DNA from: Micromonospora sediminimaris
GTDB lineage: Bacteria > Actinomycetota > Actinomycetes > Mycobacteriales > Micromonosporaceae
Assembly: GCA_900112325.1 (NCBI GenBank)
Contig: FOLJ01000007.1
Location: 1 to 64,000, forward strand
Length of the DNA: 64,000 bases
Direction of reading: 5' to 3'
Both the position numbers and the translations under genes were made by a program. Below are positions 42,808-50,961 of the stretch, piece after piece. Positions within the stretch are counted from its first letter, which is position 1, and every line of letters begins with the position of its first letter. The notes beneath the pieces were generated by a model, which saw nothing but the letters and a program-made list of their open reading frames with translations, ran no database searches and was not told the DNA's origin.

Positions 42808-44022
42808 TCAGCGGATCTGCATCCCGGAGATCGCCCGGGAGATGACCAGCCGCTGGATCTCCGAGGTGCCTTCGAAGATGGTGTAGATCTTGGCGTCGCG
42901 GTACCAGCGCTCGACCGGGTGGTCCCGCAGGAAACCGGCACCACCGAGCAGCTGGACCGCCCTCTCGGTCACCGAGACGGCCACCTCGCCGGCCTTGAGC
43001 TTGGACATCGAGCCCTCACCGGCGGTGAACGGCCGGTTGTTGCGCCCCATCCAGGAGGCCCGCCAGACCAGCAGTCGAGCGGCGTCGATCTCCATGCGCA
43101 TGTCGGCCAGCGTGAACGCGACCGCCTGGTTGGTGATGATCGGCCGGCCGAACTGGACGCGCTCCTTCGCGTAGTCCAGGGCGTACTCGTACGCGGCCCG
43201 GGCCACGCCGAGCGCCTGCGCGCCGACGGTGGGTCGGGACAGCTCGAACGTACGCATCGCGGCCTGGCCGGAGGCGCGTTGCCCGGAGCGGGCGCGGGCC
43301 AGGCGTTCGTCGAGCGCTTCCTTGCCGCCGAGCAGGCACCGGCCCGGTACCCGGACGTCGTCGAGGAAGACGTCGGCGGTGTGTGAGGCGCGCAGGCCGA
43401 GTTTGCGCAGTTTGCGGGTGGCGCTCAGCCCAGCGGTGCCGGGCGGTACGACGAACGCGGCCTGTCCCCGTGAGCCCAGTTCCGGCTCGACCGAGGCGGT
43501 AACCACGTGCACGCCGGCGATCCCGCCATTGGTGGCGTACGCCTTCTGCCCGCGCAGCACCCACTCATCGGTGGCTTCGTCGTAGCTGGCCCGGGTACGC
43601 ATCGCGGCGACGTCCGAACCGGCTTCCGGCTCGGAGCTGCAGAAGGCCGCGACGGCCGGGGAGTCGGCGTCGCCGAAGCACTGCGGCACCCACTCGACGA
43701 GCTGGTCCGGGGTGCCCGCGCCGTAGATGGCGGCGACCGCGAGCGAGGTGCCGAAGATGCTCAGCCCGATGCCGGCATCGCCCCAGAACAGTTCCTCACT
43801 GGCGATCGGCAGCGACAGCCCGGTGGGATCGGCCCAGCAGGTGGCGAGGAACTCGAAGCCGTAGAGCCCGACCTTCGCCGCCTCCTGGATGATCGGCCAG
43901 GGGGTCTCCTCGCGGGTGTCCCACTCGGCCGCGGCTGGGCGCACGACCTCGCTGGCGAAGCCGTGCACCCAGTCCCGTAGATCCCGCTGTTCCTCGTTCA
44001 GGTCGAGCGAGAACTCGGCCAT
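42808..44022 (-). CDS. Acyl-CoA dehydrogenase
   Basis: 404-residue FAD enzyme introducing a 2,3-double bond into acyl-CoA. Motifs: FCSSEPEAGSDVAAMRTRAS, AYATNGGIAGVHVVTA, LGVARAAYEYALDYAKERVQ, FGRPIITNQAVAFTLADMRM, and the catalytic Glu in IYTIFEGTSEIQRLVISRAI. Full family length. Middle gene of the three-gene operon (1-nt gaps on each side). Confidence 0.94.
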   Translation of the reverse strand: MAEFSLDLNEEQRDLRDWVHGFASEVVRPAAAEWDTREETPWPIIQEAAKVGLYGFEFLATCWADPTGLSLPIASEELFWGDAGIGLSIFGTSLAVAAIYGAGTPDQLVEWVPQCFGDADSPAVAAFCSSEPEAGSDVAAMRTRASYDEATDEWVLRGQKAYATNGGIAGVHVVTASVEPELGSRGQAAFVVPPGTAGLSATRKLRKLGLRASHTADVFLDDVRVPGRCLLGGKEALDERLARARSGQRASGQAAMRTFELSRPTVGAQALGVARAAYEYALDYAKERVQFGRPIITNQAVAFTLADMRMEIDAARLLVWRASWMGRNNRPFTAGEGSMSKLKAGEVAVSVTERAVQLLGGAGFLRDHPVERWYRDAKIYTIFEGTSEIQRLVISRAISGMQIR

Positions 44023-44023
44023 G

Positions 44024-44476
44024 TCAGGCCTTGGGGATGTCGAAGAGGTTCGCGATGTTGGCGGCCAGGCCCAGGTCGCCCTTGGCCTTGAGCTTGCCGG
44101 TCATGAACATCATGACCGGGTTGGCGCCGCCGGAGACGATCTTCAGGAACTCGACCGGGCCCATGGTCAGGCTCAGCCGGGGGTCGTGCTGCGGGGTCTC
44201 GTTGACCGTGCAGGTGCCGTCGGCGATGACCACCTCGTAGGTGTCGGTGCCGCCGTCCGGGGCGCCGGTGATGTTCCAGTGGATGACTGCGTTGGTGGAG
44301 CCGGCCCGGTCGGCGCGGAACAGCTGCGGCATCCGTCCGAAGACCTCGCCGAGGATCTTGCCGCGCAGGTCACCGGACATCACCTCGGCCAGCTTGCTCT
44401 CCGGGGTGTTCTTGACGAGCTGGGCGAACTCCTTCGGGCCGACGTTTGCGAAGTTGGCCGGGTCGAAGTCAGTCAT
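44024..44476 (-). CDS. SCP2 sterol-binding-domain protein
   Basis: 150-residue protein with SCP-2 fold pattern: VIHWNITGAPDGGTDTYEVV, DGTCTVNETPQHDPRLSLTM, GPVEFLKIVSGGANPVMMFM, TGKLKAKGDLGLAANI. Binds sterol- or acyl-type lipids. First gene of the lipid operon; AGAGGTG ribosome-binding site. Its promoter overlaps the 44501-44530 palindrome shared with the divergent TetR gene. Confidence 0.92.
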   Translation of the reverse strand: MTDFDPANFANVGPKEFAQLVKNTPESKLAEVMSGDLRGKILGEVFGRMPQLFRADRAGSTNAVIHWNITGAPDGGTDTYEVVIADGTCTVNETPQHDPRLSLTMGPVEFLKIVSGGANPVMMFMTGKLKAKGDLGLAANIANLFDIPKA

Positions 44477-44500
44477 GGAAAAGCACCTCTCGGACAGTGG

Positions 44501-44530
44501 CTACTCGTGCGTAACCTTACGCACGAGTAG
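44501..44530. promoter_or_regulatory. Perfect 30-bp palindromic operator between lipid operon and TetR gene
   Basis: CTACTCGTGCGTAA (44501-44514), CC, TTACGCACGAGTAG (44517-44530): 14-bp arms without mismatch, 24 nt from the SCP2 start and 13 nt from the TetR start. Almost certainly the TetR binding site controlling both directions. Confidence 0.88.
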
Positions 44531-44543
44531 GTATGCTTGCAAG

Positions 44544-45182
44544 GTGTCCACCGGTCCCGCCTTCAAGCGCCTCCCACGCGCCGTACGGCAGCAGCAGATG
44601 CTCGACTCCGCGGTGCGAATCTTCTCCCGGCGTGGGTACCACGGCGCCAGCATGGACGAGATCGCCGAGGTGGCGGGCATTTCCAAGCCCATGGTGTACG
44701 CGTACCTGGGCACCAAGGAGGAACTCTTCGTCGCCTGCCTGCACCGCGAGGGCACCCGGATGATGGAGGCCATCGCCGGTGCCGCCGACCCCGACCTGCC
44801 CGCCGACGAGCGGCTCTGGCGCGGGCTGCGGGCGTTCTTCGGCTTTGTCGGCGCGCATCGGGACGGCTGGGCGGTGCTCTACCGGCAGGCCCGCGCCGAG
44901 CAACCCTTCGCGCGTGAGTTGACCGTGATGCGGGCGCGGCTGGTGGAGGTGGCCGCCGGGATGCTCGACCACGCGCTGCGCGCCGAGGGGCGAGAGGTGG
45001 CCCACACCGAGTTGGAGGTGGTCGCGTACGCGCTTGTCGGCGCGAGCGAGTCACTGGCCGACTGGTTGGCCGACCATCCGGAAGCCGACCCGGAGAAGAC
45101 CGCCACCCAGATGATGAACGTCGCCTGGCTCGGCGCCGGGCAACTGCTGCGCGGCGTCACCTGGCACCCGCCTCAGGGGTAG
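44544..45182 (+). CDS. TetR-family regulator
   Basis: 212 residues. N-terminal helix-turn-helix: RQQQMLDSAVRIFSRRGYHG, ASMDEIAEVAGISKPMVYAY, LGTKEELFVACLHREG; helical ligand-binding domain after residue 60. GTG start; TATGCT (44532-44537) ends 6 nt upstream, suggesting a leaderless transcript. Divergent from the SCP2/acyl-CoA dehydrogenase/acyl-CoA synthetase operon with a shared perfect palindrome; predicted acyl-CoA-responsive autorepressor (inference). Confidence 0.92.
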   Translation: MSTGPAFKRLPRAVRQQQMLDSAVRIFSRRGYHGASMDEIAEVAGISKPMVYAYLGTKEELFVACLHREGTRMMEAIAGAADPDLPADERLWRGLRAFFGFVGAHRDGWAVLYRQARAEQPFARELTVMRARLVEVAAGMLDHALRAEGREVAHTELEVVAYALVGASESLADWLADHPEADPEKTATQMMNVAWLGAGQLLRGVTWHPPQG

Positions 45183-45214
45183 GCAGCGGTCCAGCGCCGG
45201 GAACGCGCTCGCAA

Positions 45215-45901
45215 TCACGCATCGCCGATGGAACCTCTGGCACCGGCCTCCGTAGCTGCCGGCAGCGAGCGTGCTCGTCGTCGGTACGCCCAGCGGGCCG
45301 TCTCCACCGTCACTGTGACGCTGAACGCGAGGCCGAGCCCAAGTAGCAGCCCGCGCAGCGGGTCCTGTTCGAAGGCGAGCCCGCCCAGATAGCCGACCAG
45401 CGCCGAATAGATCCCCCAGGTGCCGGCGGCCAGTGCATCGAACATCAGGAACCGCGACCGGGGAAACCGGGTCGCCCCCATGGTCATGGTGACAGCCGTC
45501 CGACCACCCGGTACGTATCGCGCCACGGTCAGGATCAGACCGCCGCGTACGGCGATGCCCCGGCTGGCCCAGGCGTACACCGCACGCCGTCGCCCCTGTT
45601 CCGGTAGGCGGGTGAGCAGGCGTCCGCCGCCGCGTCGGCCGATGGCGTACGAAATGTGGTCACCGACCAGGGCGCCGGCCGCCGCCACCACGATCACCAC
45701 CGACAGCGCCGGCTGTCCGGTCGCCGCGAAGACCCCGGCGGTAATGACCGCGGTTTCGCTGGGCACCACCGGGAAGAACCCGTCAACCACCGCGACTGCG
45801 AACAGGGCCAGGTAAACCCAGGGCGAGGACATCGTCTCGTGGAGCAGGTCGAGCACCAATTGCATGCTTCCGATGCTGGTCCCCGCGTGGTTTCCGGCCA
45901 T
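45215..45901 (-). CDS. DedA-family (VTT domain) membrane protein, paralogue 1
   Basis: 228 residues. DedA signature: AVAVVDGFFPVVPSETAVIT (with FPxxPSE), AAAGALVGDHISYAIGRRGG, ILTVARYVPGGRTAVTMTMG (R-x-x-P-G-G-R). DedA proteins, like DUF368 proteins, transport undecaprenyl phosphate or phosphatidylethanolamine (known for others). Starts at ATG 45901 or ATG 45865 (QLVLDLLHETMSSPWVYLAL); neither has a good ribosome-binding site. A close paralogue lies at 47914, with a two-component pair between. Confidence 0.9.
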   Translation of the reverse strand: MAGNHAGTSIGSMQLVLDLLHETMSSPWVYLALFAVAVVDGFFPVVPSETAVITAGVFAATGQPALSVVIVVAAAGALVGDHISYAIGRRGGGRLLTRLPEQGRRRAVYAWASRGIAVRGGLILTVARYVPGGRTAVTMTMGATRFPRSRFLMFDALAAGTWGIYSALVGYLGGLAFEQDPLRGLLLGLGLAFSVTVTVETARWAYRRRARSLPAATEAGARGSIGDA

Positions 45902-46046
45902 CGACCGATCGTCATTGCCGTCCCGCTACCTAAGTTGTGGTCAGCCCTGACTCCGGCTCCGGGCCAACCCCGAGAAGGGCGGGCCAGCCGCCCGGAAGTG
46001 TCCCCCCTCTGGCCGTCGGCGGCGGCCCGACCGGCCCGGACGCCAC

Positions 46047-46052
46047 TAGCCT
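46047..46052 (+). promoter_or_regulatory. Candidate -10 for leaderless histidine-kinase mRNA
   Basis: TAGCCT, then GCAACG, then the ATG: the same TANNNT-N6-start arrangement as khtT, fabG4-like and TetR genes. Confidence 0.45.
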
Positions 46053-46058
46053 GCAACG

Positions 46059-47204
46059 ATGGCCATCGTCGAAGTCCGGAACCTTCTCCGGCGGTACGCG
46101 TTGCCGGTGCTGGCCGTACTGGTATCGGTCGGGGTCTGGATGTCCGCAAACGGCGCGGCCGGGGTGGCGTCACCTCTCCCCCGGGCGGTGGTCCTCGCCG
46201 TCGTCGTCGCCTCCGGAACTGCGGTGGCGGTGGCGCGGGTACGCCGCTGGCCGCTGTTCGCCGCGGCTGCCGTCGCTTGGCCGCTGCTTGCCGCCTGGCC
46301 GGTCCCGGCGGCGGCGTCCCTCCTGGCCGGGCTGTGGCTGCGGGGTCGTCGCCGGATCGTCGCCTACCTGGCCGGTGCGGTGCTGGTGACGGCGATCGGT
46401 GTGATGGTGGGGTGGGCCGCTGGTGGGCACCGGCAGATCACCATGGCCACGCCGGGCAATGTGCTGACGCTCTTCGCCTGGTTGGTGCTGCTGCCACTGG
46501 TGATCGGGCTCTGGACGCGGGCCCGGCGGGACACCGTCGGCGCGTTGCGCGACCGGGCCGAGCGGCTGGAACGCGAACAGGTGGCCCGCATGGAGCAGGC
46601 CCGCGCCGAGGAACGGGCCCGGATCGCCCGGGAGATGCATGACGTGGTCGCCCACCGGGTGTCGCTGATGGTGGTGCATGCGGGCGCGTTGGAGGTGACA
46701 TCCGCCGACTCGGCGGCGGTGGAGACCGCGTCGCTGATCCGATCGACCGGTCGGCAGGCCCTTGCCGACCTCCGCGAGGTACTCGGCGTGCTGCGTGGAG
46801 CGGCCGGGCCCGTACCGCCGCCGGGGTTGTCGGAGGTGGATGTCCTGATCCAGGAGTCGCGTACCGCCGGCCTGCGGGTCGACCGGCAGGACGAGGGGAT
46901 CCCTCGACCCCTGCCGGCGACGGTCGGGCGGACGGTGCACCGGGTGGTCCGGGAGGCGCTGACGAACGTACGGAAGCACGCCCTCGATGCGGAGACGACG
47001 GTCAGCCTGCGGTATTTGTCCAGCGGGGTCGAGGTCGGGGTGCGCAACGGGCCGGCGATCGGCGGAGCGGCTCTGCCCGGCGCGGGGTTGGGCCTGATTG
47101 GTCTGCGGGAACGTGTGGAACTGCTCGGCGGGCGGCTCACGGCCGGACCGTATGACGAGGGCTTCCTGGTCCGAGCGCTGCTTCCGACGGGGGAGCCGGA
47201 GTGA
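46059..47204 (+). CDS. Sensor histidine kinase (NarL-type, HisKA_3)
   Basis: 381 residues. Four to five N-terminal helices (LPVLAVLVSVGVWM, AVVLAVVVASGTAVAVA, WPLFAAAAVAWPLLAAWPVP, VLTLFAWLVLLPLVIGLW), then the dimerisation/phosphoacceptor segment ARIAREMHDVVAHRVSLMVV (His194) and an HATPase_c domain (VREALTNVRKHALDAETTVS, GLGLIGLRERVELLGGRL). Stop overlaps the response-regulator start (GTGA). Flanked by two DedA genes, suggesting an envelope-stress or lipid-carrier signal (inference). Confidence 0.93.
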   Translation: MAIVEVRNLLRRYALPVLAVLVSVGVWMSANGAAGVASPLPRAVVLAVVVASGTAVAVARVRRWPLFAAAAVAWPLLAAWPVPAAASLLAGLWLRGRRRIVAYLAGAVLVTAIGVMVGWAAGGHRQITMATPGNVLTLFAWLVLLPLVIGLWTRARRDTVGALRDRAERLEREQVARMEQARAEERARIAREMHDVVAHRVSLMVVHAGALEVTSADSAAVETASLIRSTGRQALADLREVLGVLRGAAGPVPPPGLSEVDVLIQESRTAGLRVDRQDEGIPRPLPATVGRTVHRVVREALTNVRKHALDAETTVSLRYLSSGVEVGVRNGPAIGGAALPGAGLGLIGLRERVELLGGRLTAGPYDEGFLVRALLPTGEPE

Positions 47205-47842
47205 TTCGAGTTCTGATCGTCGACGACGAGCAGTTGATCCGGTCCGGCCTGCGGTTGATCCTCGAAGCGGCCGGCGACATCACGGTGGTGGGCGAGGCCG
47301 CGGACGGCGCTGCGGCCCGAGCCGAGGTGCGGCGGCTCCGACCGGACGTGGTCCTGTTGGACGTTCGTATGCCGGGCATGGACGGCCTCGCCGCAGCGCC
47401 GGACATTGTCGCCGCCGGGGCAAGAGTGATCATGCTGACGACCTTCGACCGGGACGCGTACGTGCACCACGCCCTGCGTGCCGGTGCGGTCGGCTTCCTG
47501 CTCAAGGACACCGCCCCGGCCGACCTGACCGCCGCAGTACGCGCCGTGGCCAGCGGTGACGCCATGCTCGCGCCCGCCGTGACCCGGCGCTTGATCGATT
47601 CCTTCGCGGAACGCGGCCCGTCCCGACGCCACACTGCCCGGCGTCAACTCCAGTGCCTGACCGCACGGGAGCTGGAGATTGCGCGTGCGGTGGGGCGGGG
47701 ATGCGCGAACGCCCAGATTGCTCGTCAACTACTGATGAGCGAGGCCACGGTGAAAGGGCACGTGAGTCGGGCGATGACGAAGGTCGGCGCCGGGAACCGG
47801 GTGCAGTTGGCGATCCTGGTCCACGACGCCGAACTGCCCTGA
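47201..47842 (+). CDS. Response regulator, LuxR/NarL family
   Basis: 213 residues. Receiver domain with acidic pair D8/D9, phosphoacceptor D54 (VLLDVRMPGMDG), Thr/Lys positions MLTTFDRD and FLLKD; C-terminal LuxR helix-turn-helix LTARELEIARAVGRGCANAQ, IARQLLMSEATVKGHVSRAM. Overlaps the kinase gene by 4 nt. Confidence 0.95.
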   Translation: MIRVLIVDDEQLIRSGLRLILEAAGDITVVGEAADGAAARAEVRRLRPDVVLLDVRMPGMDGLAAAPDIVAAGARVIMLTTFDRDAYVHHALRAGAVGFLLKDTAPADLTAAVRAVASGDAMLAPAVTRRLIDSFAERGPSRRHTARRQLQCLTARELEIARAVGRGCANAQIARQLLMSEATVKGHVSRAMTKVGAGNRVQLAILVHDAELP

Positions 47843-47913
47843 TCGGTGCGGAACGCTCGGTGTCGGAGAGCGGGTTCAACGGCGGACAGCGGCTCTGCGA
47901 CCGTGAGCGGAGT

Positions 47914-48558
47914 TCAGCGTCGTGCGGCCCGGCGATGGGCGCGGCGGCGCAGCCCGCGTGCCAGCTGCACCAGCAGGGTTACCGCGATCGACAGGCCGAT
48001 TCCGGCGAGGATCCCGTAGATCGGCTCACGTTCGAAGGCCAGCCCGCCGAAGAGGCCGAGCAGCACGCAGTAGAGCGCCCAGGTGCCGGCACCGATCAGG
48101 TCGTAGAGCAGGAACGGGCGCAGTGGGTAGCGCACCGCCCCCATGGTCAGGGTGACCGCCGTCCGCCCGCCGGGCAGGTATCGGGCGGAGGTCAGGATGA
48201 CGCCGCCGTGCCGGCACACCGCCCGCCGCGCCCACTGCGATCCGGCCCGGCGTCGGCTGTCCTCCGGCGAACGATCCAGACGACCTGAGCCGCCGCCGCG
48301 CCCGATGGCGTAGGAGACGTGGTCGCCGAGCATGGCACCGAGCATGGTCACCACGATCACCACCACCAGATTCGGCTCGCCGCCGGTGGCGAGAACGGTG
48401 ACCGTGATGACCGCCGCCTCGGCCGGCACCAACGGGAAGATCGCGTCGATCGCGGTGAGTCCGAACAGCAGCAGATACACCCACGGTGAGGTGAGCGTGT
48501 GCCGGAGCAGGTCGAGCGCGGCCTCCATGGCTACATGCTCGCCGCCGGACGGAGGCAT
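47914..48558 (-). CDS. DedA-family (VTT domain) membrane protein, paralogue 2
   Basis: 214 residues, same family as the protein at 45215: LTAIDAIFPLVPAEAAVITV, LGAMLGDHVSYAIGRGGGSG, ILTSARYLPGGRTAVTLTMG. It differs at FPLVPAE versus FPVVPSE. Start ATG 48558 or ATG 48528 (EAALDLLRHTLTSPWVYLLL), which aligns with the internal Met of the paralogue. Convergent with the response regulator and 24 nt beyond the end of the PurA-like gene. Confidence 0.9.
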   Translation of the reverse strand: MPPSGGEHVAMEAALDLLRHTLTSPWVYLLLFGLTAIDAIFPLVPAEAAVITVTVLATGGEPNLVVVIVVTMLGAMLGDHVSYAIGRGGGSGRLDRSPEDSRRRAGSQWARRAVCRHGGVILTSARYLPGGRTAVTLTMGAVRYPLRPFLLYDLIGAGTWALYCVLLGLFGGLAFEREPIYGILAGIGLSIAVTLLVQLARGLRRRAHRRAARR

Positions 48559-48582
48559 CGGGGCGGGACGGACGGATCACCG

Positions 48583-49995
48583 CTAATGGGGCCTTCCACC
48601 CGTTGCCACCGTGGACCGGGTGACCGTGCCGCGTTCGGAACGGCTGGCGTCGAGCCGAACCGCCTTGTCCTCGGCTGTGGGGCCGTGGGAGGTGAGCACG
48701 ACGGGTACGCCCAGCGCCTGCTCCACCGCCGTGGGCCAGTCGACCGGCGCCGGGTCGTCGTACACCGGTCGGGTCCGCAGCAGGCGGGCGGTGAGCGCCG
48801 CCTGCCGGTCGAGGTCTCCGGGTGGACCCGGCCGCAGTCCGTCCAGGTCGGCGTATCGGTGGCAGATCCGCAGATCGAGACCTTGCCCGACGAGATCCAG
48901 GTGGGTCAGCGCCAGGCCGTCGACCCCACCGGCGACCGCCAGGGCGTACGCGTGGGCGACGGCGTCGAAGTGGCCGAACCGGAACCGGCCCTGCCACGGG
49001 TTCGTCCCATTGTGCGGCTCGGTCAGCCCGAGCGCCGGATCCTCGGTCACCAGCGGACCCGGCCCGTGTCTGGTGGTGACCGTGCGCAGCACGCCGAGCC
49101 GGGTCGCGGATCCGGCCAGCCCGGCCTCGGTCAGCAGCGCCTCGGCGTTGGCGGCGGTGGTGGTGCTCCACGTCGTGTACGGGTGGAAGCCGTGCCACTC
49201 GTCCAGCAGCACCCCCTGCGCGCCCTCGAACACGCACGTGCCGGCGCGCAACTCAGTGGCGAGCCAACTCCGGTCCACGATCGCCACCCGCTCGGCGAAG
49301 GCCCGGTACGCCGGCAGACAGTCGGCGACCGGCGGGGCGCCCAGCGGGCCGAGTTCGGCGGTGAGCCGGTCCCGCAGCGCGGTCAGCCGGCGGCGCAGCA
49401 GCTCCGGGCTGCGGCAGTCCGCCACCCGGGGTGCCTGGTCGGGGTGGGCGAGACCGTACGCGACGGCCTCGCCCACCCCCAGCCCGCAGGAACCGTGCCG
49501 GTCGGCTCCGCGGGCCAGCTCCCGGGCCCGGTTGGCGGCCCGGTGGTACGGGGTGGCCAGCAGCGCCTCCCCGTCCACGGTCAGCCGGTCGAGCGCGTCG
49601 GGTACCCCGACGGCGGCGAGGTGGTCCGCCTCGGCGGCCAACGCCAGCGGATCCACCACCACGTGGCGGGACAGGTGGGTGCCCACCCCGGCGCGGAAGG
49701 TGCCGGCCCCGAACTGGGCGAACGTGTGGTGCCGGCCGTCGCGCAGGACGACGTTGTGTGCCGCCTGCGCACCCCCGTTGAACCGCACCACCGTCCGCAC
49801 CGGCCGGGTCGCGCAGAGCCAGTCCACGACGGTGCCCTTCCCCGCGTCGCCGTATCCGAGGTCGACCACGATCACGTGCTGGCCGCGCGGCCCCCTCGCC
49901 GCCGGTCCGCCCGTCGATCGCCGGCCCGCCACGGCGTCCGCCGGCCCGCCGGTCACCGCGCCGCCCGGAACCACGCCCGCCACCGGCCGGGTCAC
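48583..49995 (-). CDS. Divergent adenylosuccinate-synthetase-like enzyme (PurA paralogue)
   Basis: 470 residues; purA proper is at 25819. A Gly/Ala-rich N-terminal extension (1-38) precedes VIVVDLGYGDAGKGTVVDWL, in which catalytic Asp50 (PurA D13) is kept but the GDEGKG Glu is Ala, and FNGGAQAAHNVVL, which keeps His80 (PurA H41) while NNAGH becomes AQAAH. Later segments align with PurA: CVFEGAQGVLLDEWHGFHPY, TTWSTTTAANAEALL, GRFRFGHFDAVAHAYAL and GLALTHLDL (PurA TKLD). The fold and chemistry are probably retained but the nucleotide substrate is likely different. Last gene of a coupled operon: GTG start overlaps the VWA gene stop by 4 nt. Confidence 0.85.
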   Translation of the reverse strand: MTRPVAGVVPGGAVTGGPADAVAGRRSTGGPAARGPRGQHVIVVDLGYGDAGKGTVVDWLCATRPVRTVVRFNGGAQAAHNVVLRDGRHHTFAQFGAGTFRAGVGTHLSRHVVVDPLALAAEADHLAAVGVPDALDRLTVDGEALLATPYHRAANRARELARGADRHGSCGLGVGEAVAYGLAHPDQAPRVADCRSPELLRRRLTALRDRLTAELGPLGAPPVADCLPAYRAFAERVAIVDRSWLATELRAGTCVFEGAQGVLLDEWHGFHPYTTWSTTTAANAEALLTEAGLAGSATRLGVLRTVTTRHGPGPLVTEDPALGLTEPHNGTNPWQGRFRFGHFDAVAHAYALAVAGGVDGLALTHLDLVGQGLDLRICHRYADLDGLRPGPPGDLDRQAALTARLLRTRPVYDDPAPVDWPTAVEQALGVPVVLTSHGPTAEDKAVRLDASRSERGTVTRSTVATGGRPH

Positions 49996-50951
49996 AGCCG
50001 GACCACTCCGCGGCCGGTGGTACGGCTGGCCGGCAGCTCCGACACCTCGGCCCGGGCTCTCCCGTCCAACCGGGCGAGGGCCTTCGACACCGTGCCGGTG
50101 GCGGACGAGCCGGCGCGGTCCAGGTCCCGTAGGCCCTGGTCGAGGTCGATCGCCTGCTCACCGAGGCCGACGGTGAGCGCGATGGTCTCGCAGACCGCAG
50201 CGAGATCGTCCAACTCCAGGGCGTTCTGGCCGAGCAGGTCGCGCCAGAAGTCGAGCACCCGGCGGTTGCCCGAGTAGTGGCTGCCGGCGGGTAGTAGGTA
50301 GTAGGTGTCCCAGCGGCGGGTGACCTCGTCGACGATCTGCCGCAACGGCACGTCCTCGCGCAGGTCGTCCTCGACGAGCCGGCTCACCTCGCCGGCCTTC
50401 ACCTGCGGGTACGCCAACTCGTCGCCGATGACGAACAGGTAGCCGCGCCGGCCGCGCTTCTCCCAGCTGTCGGTGATCGTGCGCCGGGCCATGAAGTACA
50501 GCGCCAGCTCGTACGACTCCCGCATCTGGCCGCCACCGCCGCCCTCCAGCACGATTCGGCCGAGGTCGTCGTCCATCCGGTTGTCGGACTCGAACTGCCC
50601 CACCTGCAACGGCACCCGGTCACAGGTGGCGTCCCCGATCGCGCCGAACATGATCTGCGGGTCGCGGGCGTAGCCCTGGCGCAGCAGCAGACCCAGCAAC
50701 TGCGGCAGCTTGGCCTGGAGGACGCGGGGCACGTGCCCCATCGAGCCGGTCACGTCGAACAGGACCGCGACGGGGGTCGACTGGGGGTGCTCCGCGCTGT
50801 CCCGGCTCTCCCGTACCGCGCCGCGCGGGTCCAGCGCCGGGTGCACCACCCGGGCTCCGCTGTCGCTGTAGGAGAAGGCGCTGGCGCCGGTGGCCCGGCG
50901 GTAGCGGTCGGCGGCGTCGTACACATCGGTGGACCATGCTCCGCTGCCCAT
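49992..50951 (-). CDS. VWA-domain (von Willebrand factor A-like) protein
   Basis: 319 residues. MIDAS-type metal site: VAVLFDVTGSMGHVPRVLQA (D66-x-T-G-S70), later IMFGAIGDATCDRVPLQVGQ and GGGGGQMRESYELALYFMAR, GYLFVIGDELAYPQVKAGEV. N-terminal segment before the VWA core (YDAADRYRRATGASAFSYSD) is conserved-looking. Cytoplasmic (no signal peptide). GGAGGCTGCC lies before the ATG. Ten nt after the pseudokinase gene and overlapping the PurA-like gene: a fixed functional module. Confidence 0.85.
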   Translation of the reverse strand: MGSGAWSTDVYDAADRYRRATGASAFSYSDSGARVVHPALDPRGAVRESRDSAEHPQSTPVAVLFDVTGSMGHVPRVLQAKLPQLLGLLLRQGYARDPQIMFGAIGDATCDRVPLQVGQFESDNRMDDDLGRIVLEGGGGGQMRESYELALYFMARRTITDSWEKRGRRGYLFVIGDELAYPQVKAGEVSRLVEDDLREDVPLRQIVDEVTRRWDTYYLLPAGSHYSGNRRVLDFWRDLLGQNALELDDLAAVCETIALTVGLGEQAIDLDQGLRDLDRAGSSATGTVSKALARLDGRARAEVSELPASRTTGRGVVRL

Positions 50952-50961
50952 GGCAGCCTCC

